DNA of 64,000 nt, taken from assembly GCA_956465555.1 (NCBI GenBank), contig OY101118.1, positions 310,001-374,000 on the forward strand. The letters are read 5' to 3'. Within the stretch, counting starts at the first letter, position 1; each line of letters starts with the position of its first letter. The position numbers were made by a program, and so were the translations under genes. Source of the DNA: Nitzschia sp. pyKryTriq1. Its lineage: Eukaryota; Bacillariophyta; Bacillariophyceae; Bacillariales; Bacillariaceae. The notes below the pieces were generated by a model. That model saw only the letters and a list, made by a program, of their open reading frames with translations, was not told the origin of the DNA and ran no database searches. This document shows, piece by piece, positions 48,293 through 58,231 of the stretch.

Positions 48293-48607
48293 ATGGGACT
48301 AAAATATGACTCACGGTATGATCCATATTTGGCTAGTTCTTACAATCTAGGTCACCGACCATATGCGGATTACTATGGCACGGCCGCTTTTGACTCACAC
48401 GAGGGGGACTACACAGCTCTGATGGAGCAGTTCTGGACCACTAACAATCCACCCAGTGGCAGCCGCCTCCGGAGTCTAGTAGGAAGTTCGGACCCGGAGT
48501 ACTCTTCTGCCTATCTGGGGCTCTACAAGGATGACGCCGGCGACAGCCGGTATCACCTCATACAGGACCATCGGTTACGAGAAAACCAAAACCAGGAAGT
48601 TTCTTAG
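48293..48607 (+). CDS. Small hypothetical protein
   Basis: A 104-residue frame with ATG at 48293. Tyr-, Asp- and Ser-rich (YDSRYDPYLASSYNLGHRPY, ADYYGTAAFDSHEGDYTALM), no signal peptide, no known domain. The even hydrophilic composition and the aromatic repeats look more like a coding frame than the surrounding sequence. It lies 500 bp downstream of the MYB gene and could alternatively be a terminal exon. Function unknown. Confidence 0.35.
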   Translation: MGLKYDSRYDPYLASSYNLGHRPYADYYGTAAFDSHEGDYTALMEQFWTTNNPPSGSRLRSLVGSSDPEYSSAYLGLYKDDAGDSRYHLIQDHRLRENQNQEVS

Positions 48608-49016
48608 TTAACCCACCCGCCCTGCCCTGGAGGCTAGGAACCAATCGAGTCGTTCGACTCCTTTGGGGGCAAAGGTGTTGCCTAGTAAATCCCTGCCCTT
48701 TTGCCACACTATCCCCCAGCTCTTCATTGGTATGACATGACGTAGGACGGTGAGCCGACGCAGCCGTTGCGAGACGGGTACATGTACTGTACCGGTACCA
48801 GGTACACACTTGTAACAGTACCGGTACCTGGTGTTGTAGAGGTAAACTACCGGTACCTGGTACTGACTGCTGGTACTTGCACCTCTACTATTAGTTGCAT
48901 CTACCGCGGGTAGCAGCAGACGATATGCTTACTCTCCTCCCCACACACTCCTCCAAACATATGCAGTATTTGACCCACTCACTCGGAAGGCATGCACCAG
49001 ACTCCAAGCCACAGCA
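48608..49016. other. Intergenic with GTAC palindrome cluster
   Basis: 48784-48865 packs three ACCGGTACC(A/T)GGTAC-type palindromes into 80 bases. Otherwise featureless. Confidence 0.6.
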
Positions 49017-50705
49017 ATGGTGTTTCATCTTCAAAATTGCGGTAGATTCTTCGACGGATCGGGCGATACAATGAGTGCCCCACCATCTTCTGCCGGAATC
49101 GTCGATAGCTACTTTAGCAGCGACCATCACAGCCAAAGCGCAATGTCCGTAGATTTGCCCATCACGAAAGCTCTCGCGGAAACTCGCTTCTTTGCGGCAC
49201 AGAACGTTCACGATATTCCGGGTGAGAAAATGAACGAAATGTCGGCGCAGGAACGAACCGCGGGGTTTTATGACCTTCACGGAGTCTCAGAGTGTCCAGT
49301 CGAAGAGACGCCCGAACTGATTGCGGAAAAACTCGCCGAGCTCGATCTGGCAATGTTCTCCCTTCTAGTCGAAGAGAGGGCGGCGTACGACATGGCAAGA
49401 GAAACAAACGACGAGTACGTCCAGAGCTTGCGACTTGCCTTTCTCCGAGCAGAAAATTTTGATGTACCAAATGCTGCCCTTCGAATGGCTCGACACTATG
49501 ACTTTCGACTGACCATGTTTGGAAAAGAAGTTCTGGGACGAGACATTGGTTTGTCGGATTTGCCGGATTTGGATCGAAGCCTGTTCGAGAAGGGATTTAT
49601 GCAAATATGTAAGGGACGAGATCGAGCAGGTAAGTTCAAAGTGCAGCTTGTATTCGTGAAGGACTTGGACTCTTCTCACTTGCAGTCGGTGTTCTTCTTC
49701 CTCTTCTTTCCAACCTTTAGGAAGGGCGATTGAGATTCAAATGATGAGACAGCTTGGAAAGGAACCGCCTCCAACCTCTGCGGTACGTTTTCGCAATCGA
49801 GTAGTTGATTAGTTTGCATTCGATCATATTCCAAAGTTGTTCCATGCTTTGTTCTCATCGACGACGTGTATTTTATCCATTCTAATATTGTGATCTTTTT
49901 CCTTTTGAAACAGGCCCGTCTATTCTTTTTCTGCATGTGCATTATCGGGGCTCAGGAGATGTCTCAAAAGAAAGGAGTGGTCCTTATGGAGTATATGGTT
50001 GGCATTAAGGTGGACCAACTACTCAGCACCGATCGACGAGCTCGGAATCCACTGTTCCTGAAAGTGATGGCCTCCATGCCCGTCCGATTAAGTGCTCTTC
50101 ACGTTTGCTTTGATGACCCGCGGATAAGAACTTTATTTAGACTGCTTACCTCTGTCATCGAAGGGAAACTTCTTTGCCGATTGCAGAGTCACTTTGGGAC
50201 AGATCTCGAATGTCTCTACTCTCTAATGGCATTTGGAATCTCCCCAAGCTGTCTACCGGTACGATCAGACGGCTCCATTGACACCACCGATCACATGAGA
50301 ATGTTGGCTCGACTTTCCCAGAACGATGCTTCAATAGCTGGTTCTACAACGAGTAGTTTGGTGGTCAGGGAGGACGAAGATGATGAGGCAAGTCCACCCA
50401 CAGCAGAAGATGTACTCATGGGAAGAGGAAAGCACGGAAAGAAATGGCCGGGGAATCTCAGGCTTCGTCGATTGGTTGATACTTACAAGGATTCCTACAA
50501 GGCCACCGACCGTGATGGTAAAATCGCAATTTCAAAGGCCATTTACGACGAAATGATCAATTCTGGATCCCGATTCCTAGTCCCCACCAAGAATTCCTCG
50601 AAACTCGATGGCGGTTGGGTAGAAATGCCACGAAGTGAAGTATGCATACGCATCTCACATCTATTTCGAAACTTACGAGCTTCCGAACGGTCCGGTGTAT
50701 CTTAA
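49017..50705 (+). CDS. CRAL-TRIO (Sec14-like) protein fused to a DUF6824 domain, three exons
   Basis: Exons 49017-49629, 49721-49782 and 49914-50705 join in frame (GT-AG introns of 91 and 131 bp) to give 488 residues. An N-terminal helical part (ALRMARHYDFRLTMFGKEVL) is the usual CRAL-TRIO lead-in. The lipid-binding domain runs from about 190 to 320: AGRAIEIQMMRQLGKE across the first junction, ARLFFFCMCIIGAQEMSQKK from the second, then SMPVRLSALHVCFDDP and HFGTDLECLYSLMAFGISPS. Residues about 375-485 are a DUF6824 domain: AEDVLMGRGKHGKKWPGNLR, a GKIAISKAIYDEMINSGSRF helix pair and the GGWVEM...ISHLFRNLR end. DUF6824 is greatly expanded in diatoms and of unknown function. The short exon 2 fixes the reading frame. 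Confidence 0.88.
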
Positions 50706-50759
50706 TCGACACTATCTATTCTACTGGGTCGTTCTTGCAATGCTACAAATAATATTGTT

Positions 50760-51374
50760 CTATGATGAAGTTGCACCGATCCTTCGTGCAAAAGACTTGA
50801 ATGACGTCCCAATAGACGATAGACTACTCCTTTTGCCACCGCTGGATCTCCGTCTCTTGATTCCAGAAGGTTTATCGATCTCATCGTTATCGTTCTCCTC
50901 TTTCTCTTCCATGAGTTCCCAAACGACAGCTTCTTCGTCTTGGGCTCCCCGAACCTGTGCCTGCATGCACATGCTGGCAGTGTACTGATGATACATGTCA
51001 GCAACTGCAAATCCGTCGGTGATGCCGTCCTCCCGATTGGACTCTTGTTCGTCAAGAACCAGCCAAACTGCTTTCTTGATGCGATCTCGGCGTTGTTGTT
51101 TCTCTTTTCCCGACCAGTTCTCGAGACCCCTGAGAGAAGGACAGCAGAGACCCCCTTCTTCTTGCTGTTCCGATACCGCGCCTAGGGAAGCGCTCCGCGT
51201 GTCATCGACCAGCTTGTGGCAGGCGTTCTTAAATTCAGCATAATCCACAGCGGTCCACCACACAGAGCGCCGCTCCAATCCATCTACCATTTCAAACTCG
51301 TGGATTTTGGTCAGGGCATCGTCGCCACAGAATGAGACGGAGGAAGATGACGTGCGTCGATTGGAGTTGTTCAT
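50760..51374 (-). CDS. WW/DY-motif family protein, copy 1
   Basis: A 204-residue protein from the ATG at 51374. The N-terminal half has the conserved pattern VSFCGDDALTKIHEFEMVDG, then ERRSVWWTAVDYAEFKNACH, followed by SLRGLENWSGKEKQQRRDRI and KKAVWLVLDEQE. This matches a protein family common in diatoms and some other protists (V(S/R)F...DY...WY...DY..F/K...RGLE...A...VL.EQ), for which no function is known. After it comes AQVRGAQDEEAVVWELMEE, a region shared with copy 2, then a basic Ser-rich C-terminus (IKRRRSSGGKRSS). It is convergent with, and 54 bp from, the CRAL-TRIO-DUF6824 gene. Copy 2 lies next on the same strand. Confidence 0.78.
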   Translation of the reverse strand: MNNSNRRTSSSSVSFCGDDALTKIHEFEMVDGLERRSVWWTAVDYAEFKNACHKLVDDTRSASLGAVSEQQEEGGLCCPSLRGLENWSGKEKQQRRDRIKKAVWLVLDEQESNREDGITDGFAVADMYHQYTASMCMQAQVRGAQDEEAVVWELMEEKEENDNDEIDKPSGIKRRRSSGGKRSSLSSIGTSFKSFARRIGATSS

Positions 51375-52295
51375 TTCCACAGTTTGCTTAAATTTTTAAA
51401 GTTGTGTGGTATGGGTGGTTTACTTGTACTGTATCCCAAAGGATTCGGGCAAGGATTTTGTGTGGTGAAGATTAGCTTTCATTTGTGTACCGGTTCGGTA
51501 TTAGCGGGATAAGAACGCTACGCCGCGGCGGAAGGCGACGAGCTCAATCCAGAAATACCGGCAGAAACGTATGTTCGTGGCGCTAATAGAGCAATCGTAG
51601 TTCGTAATTGGCAGGTACATAGAGGAAGATCGATTTTGCCTCTATGTATTTTTATGTACGAGAACGTACCGGTACCAGTACTGGTACTGTGTGTTGTAGT
51701 TTGAGATGTTCTCATCGGAGGCATACACCCATAATTAAGAGCTAGTAGAAGTGAGACATTTTGTGGTTTGTTCCTCTCGTCGGTCGGTCGGTGGTTTGTT
51801 GAGAAAGGCTCTGGCGACGAGGGACGAGCATTCTCAATGACTATAGTGTGATATTATTTCTTTGCTTCAACACGAGAGTTCTCCGTGACTGTGATATTTC
51901 TTTCCTTCGAGCGAGAGAGAATAATGGAAGAATCTTTTTTTCTCTCTAAATCAACAAGATTGAAGATTCTTCTGATATTCGAGAGAAGGAATGTGCTCAT
52001 CTTGCCACTCACGCCAACAAGACCACTAGAGCACCTGATGCGTCTTGTAAAAGAAGAACGGGACGAGCCAAGATTATTGTGTATCTGATATCATCTACTA
52101 GTATATTACTCCTGATTATTTGTATTCGTCCTTCGGAGTAGCAGGAGTGCGTTTGGTGGTGGTAGTAGTAGGGACCTAGTAGGTGCTAAAGAAAGATCCG
52201 GTGATTATATCATGGTCAAAAAGATAAAATCTACTAGTAGTAGGTCTGGTGGTGCAACGACAAAATAACTAATAGCTCTATCGGTTCAAAATCTT
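51375..52295. other. Intergenic between the two WW/DY-motif genes
   Basis: No gene. Contains GTACCGGTACCAGTACTGGTAC near 51665-51686 and GTCGGTCGGTCGG near 51780. Confidence 0.55.
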
Positions 52296-53078
52296 TTAGG
52301 CAGCCGATGGTAGAGTGATCTTTCGTGCAAAATTCTTGAGTGATAGGATTCCACCGCCAATGGCAGAGGACTTGAGGACTCCTCCCTTTTTGCCAGCGCT
52401 CGATCTTCGCCTCTTGAGTCGAGAGGGTTTGGAAATATCCTTGGTGTTGCTTGCAGCGACGACGTCTTCTTGGACTTCCTCGTCTTCCTTGTCCTCGTCT
52501 TCGCCTTTTGGTAGCTCTTCTTCTTCGATAGTACGTTCCCAAAGAACGGCCTCTTCATCTTGGGCTCCTCGAACTTGGGCTTGGATACGTGTGCTCGTAG
52601 TGACCCCTTGGTACAATTTCGCGCAAGCAAAGGCATCATAGAAATCCTGGGATTCAATAACCAGTCGAACTGCATGCTTGATACGTTCCCTTCGCTCCCT
52701 GTATGCCTTGCTTCCGACATTCTCGAGTCCTCGCATGCAGTAGAATGAGGATTCTTGGTGTTGCTGCTGCTGCTTTCGTGGGTTCTCTTGCCGTTGATCC
52801 GCCGACGATGAGGACGATGATGCTTGGTCTTGGTTGTCGTCTTCCAAGGCACTTGTTTCAAGAACTCTCACAGTCTTGTTGCAGACCGACCGGAATCGAT
52901 TGTAATCCGACATGCTCCACCAAATGAGTGGTCGTTCGAATTCTTCAACCATGTCAAACTCGCGGATCTTGTGAAGAGAATCTTCGTCGCAAAACGAGAC
53001 TGACTGCATGTTGGTGGTGCTGCTGGTCTTGGAATTATTATAATAACTGGAAGGGGATGGTGATGATGATGATGCCAT
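52296..53078 (-). CDS. WW/DY-motif family protein, copy 2
   Basis: A 260-residue protein from the ATG at 53078 (MASSSSPSPSSYYNN). It is a paralog of the gene at 50760-51374: VSFCDEDSLHKIREFDMVEE, ERPLIWWSMSDYNRFRSVCN, FYCMRGLENVGSKAYRERRE, RIKHAVRLVIESQ and the nearly invariant QAQVRGAQDEEAV(L)WE. A Ser/Gln-rich insertion lies between the WW block and the RGLE block, and the segment after WE is a long Glu/Asp run. The C-terminus again ends in a basic Ser patch (LKRRRSSAGKKGG) and a helix LSLKNFARKITLP, matching SFKSFARRIG of copy 1, so the proteins are homologous to their ends. Function unknown. Confidence 0.78.
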   Translation of the reverse strand: MASSSSPSPSSYYNNSKTSSTTNMQSVSFCDEDSLHKIREFDMVEEFERPLIWWSMSDYNRFRSVCNKTVRVLETSALEDDNQDQASSSSSSADQRQENPRKQQQQHQESSFYCMRGLENVGSKAYRERRERIKHAVRLVIESQDFYDAFACAKLYQGVTTSTRIQAQVRGAQDEEAVLWERTIEEEELPKGEDEDKEDEEVQEDVVAASNTKDISKPSRLKRRRSSAGKKGGVLKSSAIGGGILSLKNFARKITLPSAA

Positions 53079-54285
53079 GTTTGCTCTAGATCGGTGGATG
53101 TTGATATTGGTTGTCAAATGATTAGAAAATATTATGATGCTGTAGACTACTATTGCTGAACTAGGTACTGTAGTTGCCAGCAATCAACTCAACTTCGCTT
53201 GTTTGAATGTGGGTTCGCGTTGGAGCGACGAGGATGAATGGACGGGAGATTGAACATAATAAACGACCACCCTTCACAAGGCATGAATATGCCTCTTCTT
53301 CTCACTTCAACGGAGGTGGTGGAAAAAGGGCTTATACACACTTTTGTTTCCTCATTTTTTGGAAACCTTGCCTATGTAGACCACACACATCTAAGTGTGC
53401 GCTACTACATGATGACTTTGACATTTTATTTCAAAACAAAATGATGTCTTCGATGTTTAAGACCAACGCACGCAGGGTATGCCGGCAGCCATAAAGAGAA
53501 CTGTGCGAAGAAATAACATTGACAAAAAAAGAAGTTCTTGGTTGATCCAAACAACAGCAACATCACAACATCAACCTACTTTCACTAAGCAAAACATTTA
53601 GCGGAGTGACGTTGTAGTGAATGATTCAACGTCGATTTTTGTACTTGATGACTTTTGACATTTCTCGTGTGATTTAAGGATTACGAGTGTGAAGCTTCTC
53701 TAATCGTGAACTTCCGAAGCAAACCCCGGCACTACCGTACCAGGTACCGTACGAGCACTGTACTACCGTTACTTGTACTTTTTGCTTCAGTACAGTACCA
53801 GTACCTGGTACGTACAGTACCGGTACGAACGGTACGAGGAGTACAGCACAATACCACGTAAGCACGCACTCACAACTCTCGCACAACCGCACAAACACAA
53901 CCGAGCGCCAACCGCACGCCGCACGCACAACCTCTAGGGAGCGGCCTCACCTCCGCCCGTGTCACATCGAACCCCACGAACAAAATTCAAATTCCATTCG
54001 CGGGCCGTGATGTCATCTTTTTCTTCGATTATGCGCAGGCGGGCGCGGGGTTGGTGTCATCATCAAGCAAAAATCATCATCATCATCGATCGCTCTTCTT
54101 TTCGGCGGCAATGACACAAAAAATCGAAGGACAAAGCATCATCATCGTCGTCGTCGTCGTCGTCGTCCAGCAGCCAGGCGGATCACAGCGGATCAAGCAA
54201 GCACACCCGTCCCCGCTTACATACGTACAAAAGGGTGTAGATGTTTTTGTTTTCTCCAACAAGAGCTCGTGTTCACTCGCGGGTC
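53079..54285. other. Intergenic, no gene accepted
   Basis: Contains a GTAC-rich stretch at 53735-53830 (GTACCAGGTACC, CAGTACCGGTACG), GCACGCACAACC repeats and a TCG trinucleotide run near 54150. Upstream region of the gene at 54286. Confidence 0.55.
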
Positions 54286-55671
54286 ATGCAGAACAGCAGT
54301 AAGAACAACAGCAGCATTGGTAGCAGCAGTGCTGGTTTTGTGGTGATTGAAGGCGACCGAGAGGAAGATCTCGCCTTGCAGCAAAAACAGCACGATGCCG
54401 CCGAAGAAATTCTCAAAGCCATCGGCGGAGTCTTGCAGGGTGCCGATTCCAACTTGACGAATTTAGAGCAAAATGTCGATTTGCTGCCCACTGCTATTTT
54501 GCGGAAATGTCAAGAACTAGCAGACGGAATTGGAGACTTGGCGGGGCGTTTAGAAGAACACTCGCCGGAAGAACAGCGAGCGCTCGCCAGAGCTTGTGCT
54601 CAAGATTTTCAACAACTCGATGCGAGTTTCGCAGCAGCTGGACAGCACTCACTGGAGCTCCAAGCGAACAGGAGCACCGACGACGGTGATGCTCATGCTA
54701 CTCCTGACATTATGGATCTTCGGTCACAAGAAGATCGGATGATGAAGAACAAGTCTTCGCCATCATCATCGTCATCACCGACATCCTTATTGTCGACAAC
54801 AACCCCGACAGAAGATGAGTTTTTACAAGCGATTCAAGGCGCGGCGACACTCTTGAGAGATGTCGAAGCAGCCTTTCGAGAAATATCCGAGACGGATGCG
54901 GAAGATATCGCCGACGCAGCCTTGACTCTGGCTAGACTTTTCCTCATTTCGTTACAAAATGTACACGAGACGCTCACACCACACGACTTGTTGGCGATGG
55001 AGTCTTCGTCCTCTCCAAGAAGTATGAAAAACAACAAACACAACTCAAGCAGCCATGTCGTAATAGAAGAGCTGGATGAAAATGGCGAAAACAAATCCTC
55101 TGATGATGACGAAAACAAATCCAGTAGTAGTAAGCCCAGATACAAACAGAGTGGTCGCGTTCGAGTCCTATGGCCGAGATTGGGCCCTCATGTCGCAAAC
55201 GCTTTGGACTGGGGAAAAGAAGCTGCCACACAGAGACCTCTTCTTGCAGTGGCGCTTGGTCTCACTTTGTGGCCTGCCGCTATAGCTGCTACCTTTGTTG
55301 GCGGCTCATTCGTCTTGGCCGATCATGTAGTCCAAGATATCTATCAATACTTTCAAGATGGTCCGTTGCTATCGAATTTGGAGCAAGGTGCCGCACAGCT
55401 GTTACAAGCCGGCAAGCTGAGTATTGTACTGTCATTGGTCGTAGGAAAGCAAACGTGGAGAGTCGTTCAACGGCAAGTGAAGCGCCGTGGCGGGGTCGAG
55501 CAGATTGCGCATTCTGTCACGGAGGCAGCGATAGAGCGAGTAACTCATCCCATCGAGACGTTGGGGATGGCATGGAATGGATTGGCCTGGGGCGTCTCGA
55601 CTGTCACGGATACTGTTCAGCAGATACTGCAACAAAGAGAAGAATTACTCGCCACGCAAGAGTTGCAATAG
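54286..55671 (+). CDS. Hypothetical membrane protein
   Basis: A 461-residue protein. The ATG at 54286 (MQNSSKNNSSIGSSS) is chosen over one 15 codons earlier because it is followed by normal protein sequence. Residues about 28-115 are helical and Glu/Gln/Leu-rich (ILKAIGGVLQGADSNLTNLE; PEEQRALARACAQDFQQLDA), and about 175-230 form a second helical bundle (EFLQAIQGAATLLRDVEAAF). One or two membrane spans follow (RPLLAVALGLTLWPAAIAAT and continuing), then amphipathic helices and a final HPIETLGMAWNGLAWGVSTV segment. Not recognised; the architecture is that of a membrane-anchored helical protein, perhaps in the plastid or mitochondrial envelope. Confidence 0.55.
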   Translation: MQNSSKNNSSIGSSSAGFVVIEGDREEDLALQQKQHDAAEEILKAIGGVLQGADSNLTNLEQNVDLLPTAILRKCQELADGIGDLAGRLEEHSPEEQRALARACAQDFQQLDASFAAAGQHSLELQANRSTDDGDAHATPDIMDLRSQEDRMMKNKSSPSSSSSPTSLLSTTTPTEDEFLQAIQGAATLLRDVEAAFREISETDAEDIADAALTLARLFLISLQNVHETLTPHDLLAMESSSSPRSMKNNKHNSSSHVVIEELDENGENKSSDDDENKSSSSKPRYKQSGRVRVLWPRLGPHVANALDWGKEAATQRPLLAVALGLTLWPAAIAATFVGGSFVLADHVVQDIYQYFQDGPLLSNLEQGAAQLLQAGKLSIVLSLVVGKQTWRVVQRQVKRRGGVEQIAHSVTEAAIERVTHPIETLGMAWNGLAWGVSTVTDTVQQILQQREELLATQELQ

Positions 55672-57159
55672 AGTTGGTATGTACTCTACTAGAGTCTCCA
55701 AAAAAGATCGCTACCACGTGTTGTGGCATCTTGGCTTCATTTTGTTGGTTCGAGTCAGTCAGTCGCTTGCCTCTACGCGTGGTAGTTAGTAGAGCTCCTG
55801 GTGAGCGACAGCAGAGTATCTGGTACGGTTCCGGTACTAGACGAATTACTAAATGCTGGTCCTTTATTGTCTGTGCTTGAGTGAGGCACTTCTAGTCTAC
55901 GACTACCAGAGAGACTACTAGCTAGTAGAGAGTAGACTACTTTCCCGATGAATTGTATTCTCCGTTCTCCGTTGCTATCCGCGCGTGGGTCTGTACTTGT
56001 ACCGTATGTACAATACGCGAGGAACCCTGTTTCCCCCCCGTGCTGGCCCCCACACCCCTCTACTAGAGTACTGTAGAGAGACTGTGGGCCAGGTACAGTA
56101 GGGATCCCCTTCTTTCCCCGGGGGGCGGGAGGGGGGATGGACAACAACTACAGTGCGTACAGGACCAGTCTACCGGTACCGGTACACAGTACTTGTACCC
56201 GATGATACCTGGGGGAACGTACTTGTACACAGTGGAGTACACCACCGTACAGGTACCAGTACCAGGTACCGGTGATGTATTTAAGTACTGTACATTGGTT
56301 TTAGACTGCTGCAGTTTTACTGTAGGTCCCGTCTATCTGAGCATTGTGATTGGTGAAACTCAACGGAACTCCATTATTTCCCCTTATGTCTTGTCCCTTC
56401 TCACCATCTGGCCGTGGTGACCGTGCGTGGTGGTTTCTCTACGTATCTATCTGCTTTCGCGCGGAAGGGCATTTCAATCGTACCGGTACCTGGTACCTGT
56501 ATTGCTGCACTGTTCGAAACTCAAAACTGGCAAGTGCATTGCAATACAGGTACGAGTACCGTACTACAAGTACCACAGTATGATTTTTAGAGCCCTGTTG
56601 AACGCGTGCACTACTAGTGTGCACTGGGGAACACAACACTGCACTGTCCGTGTGAGCCAGTTGGTTATGGTTCTCTCTGGTGTGAGCACGGAGTAGCGAG
56701 GAAACTGGCGATGTCATCATTTTTGACGATCTGAATTCTTCCAGACAGCCAATCAAAATGCGTTTGGGGAGGGTTCGGCCCTTGGTTTGGCGCCATCTGC
56801 GTACATAATAGAGGGTTTTGCCCCTCGTCTACTTACCAACTTTCGTCATGTTCAACTCCTGTCGAAAATTATAGCTTCGCAACAGCTGGGGAAGCGAAAC
56901 CCATCCAACCAACAGCGAAATATCAACTCCTATTCAACGCAACATCTGCCTCTCATCTGTTGTCCACAAGGGACGAAGGAGAAAAACATCTTTGTCCAAA
57001 TACAAGACCCAAGCTGAACACTCCTATCATCTGGATCATAATATTTCGAGACTGTCTCTTTCATTATAAAACGAGGACAAATCTCATTTCTTTTGGTTCT
57101 CTCCCGCCAAGTCTTTTGTGTTATTTCCTCCATTGTTATTCTTCTAATTTTTATCCACG
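55672..57159. other. Long intergenic region with many GTAC palindromes
   Basis: No gene seen in 1.5 kb. 56160-56290 and 56480-56580 contain TACCGGTACCGGTACA, GTACCAGTACCAGGTACCGG, CCGGTACCTGGTACC and related words, the densest palindrome area of the window. Confidence 0.6.
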
Positions 57160-57921
57160 ATGGTTCCTCCGTATGCTGAGACCGAAAGTCTTTTCGACCT
57201 TTCCTTGATGCAGCAGCAGCAAGATGAACTGCGGCCATCGCAAACGCGCAAGAGACAAGATCTCGGGGACGACTATGGCTCCACCAGCGCCGTTGTTAGC
57301 GATTGGAAGGCCTCCCTCGAGCAGTATGGATCCGAAGATGATAGTCTGCCGCTTATGGATAGCATAACCGCTGATACTGCGATCGCAGAAGATGATTCCT
57401 CCGTCTCGACCTTTGGGAGCGTCACAAGCACTTCTCGAAGGTCCGTGTTTTCCAAGTACTGGAATGCAACTGGACAGGTACCAGCTACGATAAGGAAGCG
57501 AGCCGATTCTTGTTCTCCTGCGAAAAGCAGCCAACAACCTCAACGACGCTCGATCATTTTTTCGCCCTCCTCACATGGGTCATTCCATTCCCTTCCTGGA
57601 GTGATGGAAACAGAACCACTTACCGTGGAGCGTAAGTCAGTCTCAGTGGGAGATCTATCGACGGGCAGTCACAGATCACGTGGACCTCTGCAGTCCTGCC
57701 TGCGCCGCGACCCGCACTACTCTGGAGAGCATTCTCACCGCAAGCCTTGTAGCAGCATGCAAAGCTTTCTCAATCAAAGTAGTAGCATCAACGAGGAAGA
57801 TGATATGACCGCCGATGATTCGTCCTCGGTCCGATTTGATCTTGACGCCACGGCTGTGAGACACTTTACACTTCCTGAAGAGGTTCACGCGGAACAAGGA
57901 TGGTCCAGCTACTTCCATTAA
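57160..57921 (+). CDS. Ser-rich protein, paralog of the gene at 10459
   Basis: A 253-residue protein. Islands in low-complexity Ser/Asp sequence: RRSVFSKYWNATGQVP at about 94-109, RRSIIFSPSS, RGPLQSCLRRDP, and a C-terminal SSVRFDLDATAVRHFTLPEE ending GWSSYFH. These follow the same order as RSIFAPYWAKAGQ, ARRSIFG, KASILR and SVTFDSKVDVVLF...WW in the protein at 10459-11769. The C-terminal element (VxFDxxxxxVxxFxxPxxxxxxxGW) also resembles a tail motif seen in fungal and diatom proteins. No enzyme domain. Probably a regulatory or scaffold protein; function unknown. Confidence 0.7.
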   Translation: MVPPYAETESLFDLSLMQQQQDELRPSQTRKRQDLGDDYGSTSAVVSDWKASLEQYGSEDDSLPLMDSITADTAIAEDDSSVSTFGSVTSTSRRSVFSKYWNATGQVPATIRKRADSCSPAKSSQQPQRRSIIFSPSSHGSFHSLPGVMETEPLTVERKSVSVGDLSTGSHRSRGPLQSCLRRDPHYSGEHSHRKPCSSMQSFLNQSSSINEEDDMTADDSSSVRFDLDATAVRHFTLPEEVHAEQGWSSYFH

Positions 57922-58231
57922 GCGACTAATGCAGTACGAGTACAGTACAAACCCATCCATACTGTTTCCAATGCAAAGGCAAGGCCACGCATGCTGATTC
58001 CACTACATTCATAATTCCCTCCTTTCGTTACCATACCATGCAATTAGAAGCCGAGAGAACATTGCATTATTTCCTCTGGCGCCATCTTTACACTAAAGAT
58101 TGAAAACTTTACACAGTATCTATTGATTTCGTACTCGTACTTTGTACATTGTAGCAGGGGCTTTCTGCGTTGACGGTGGGGCATACTTTTGTCACCGCCA
58201 TCGGAGTACTGTACTCGTACTGTACGGTATT
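57922..58231. other. Short convergent spacer
   Basis: Contains TACTCGTACTGTACGG-type words; nothing else seen. Confidence 0.5.

Noticed and set aside
55170-55880. 236-codon plus-strand frame
   Set aside because: Overlaps the membrane-protein gene in another frame, Arg/Cys/Ser-rich shadow.
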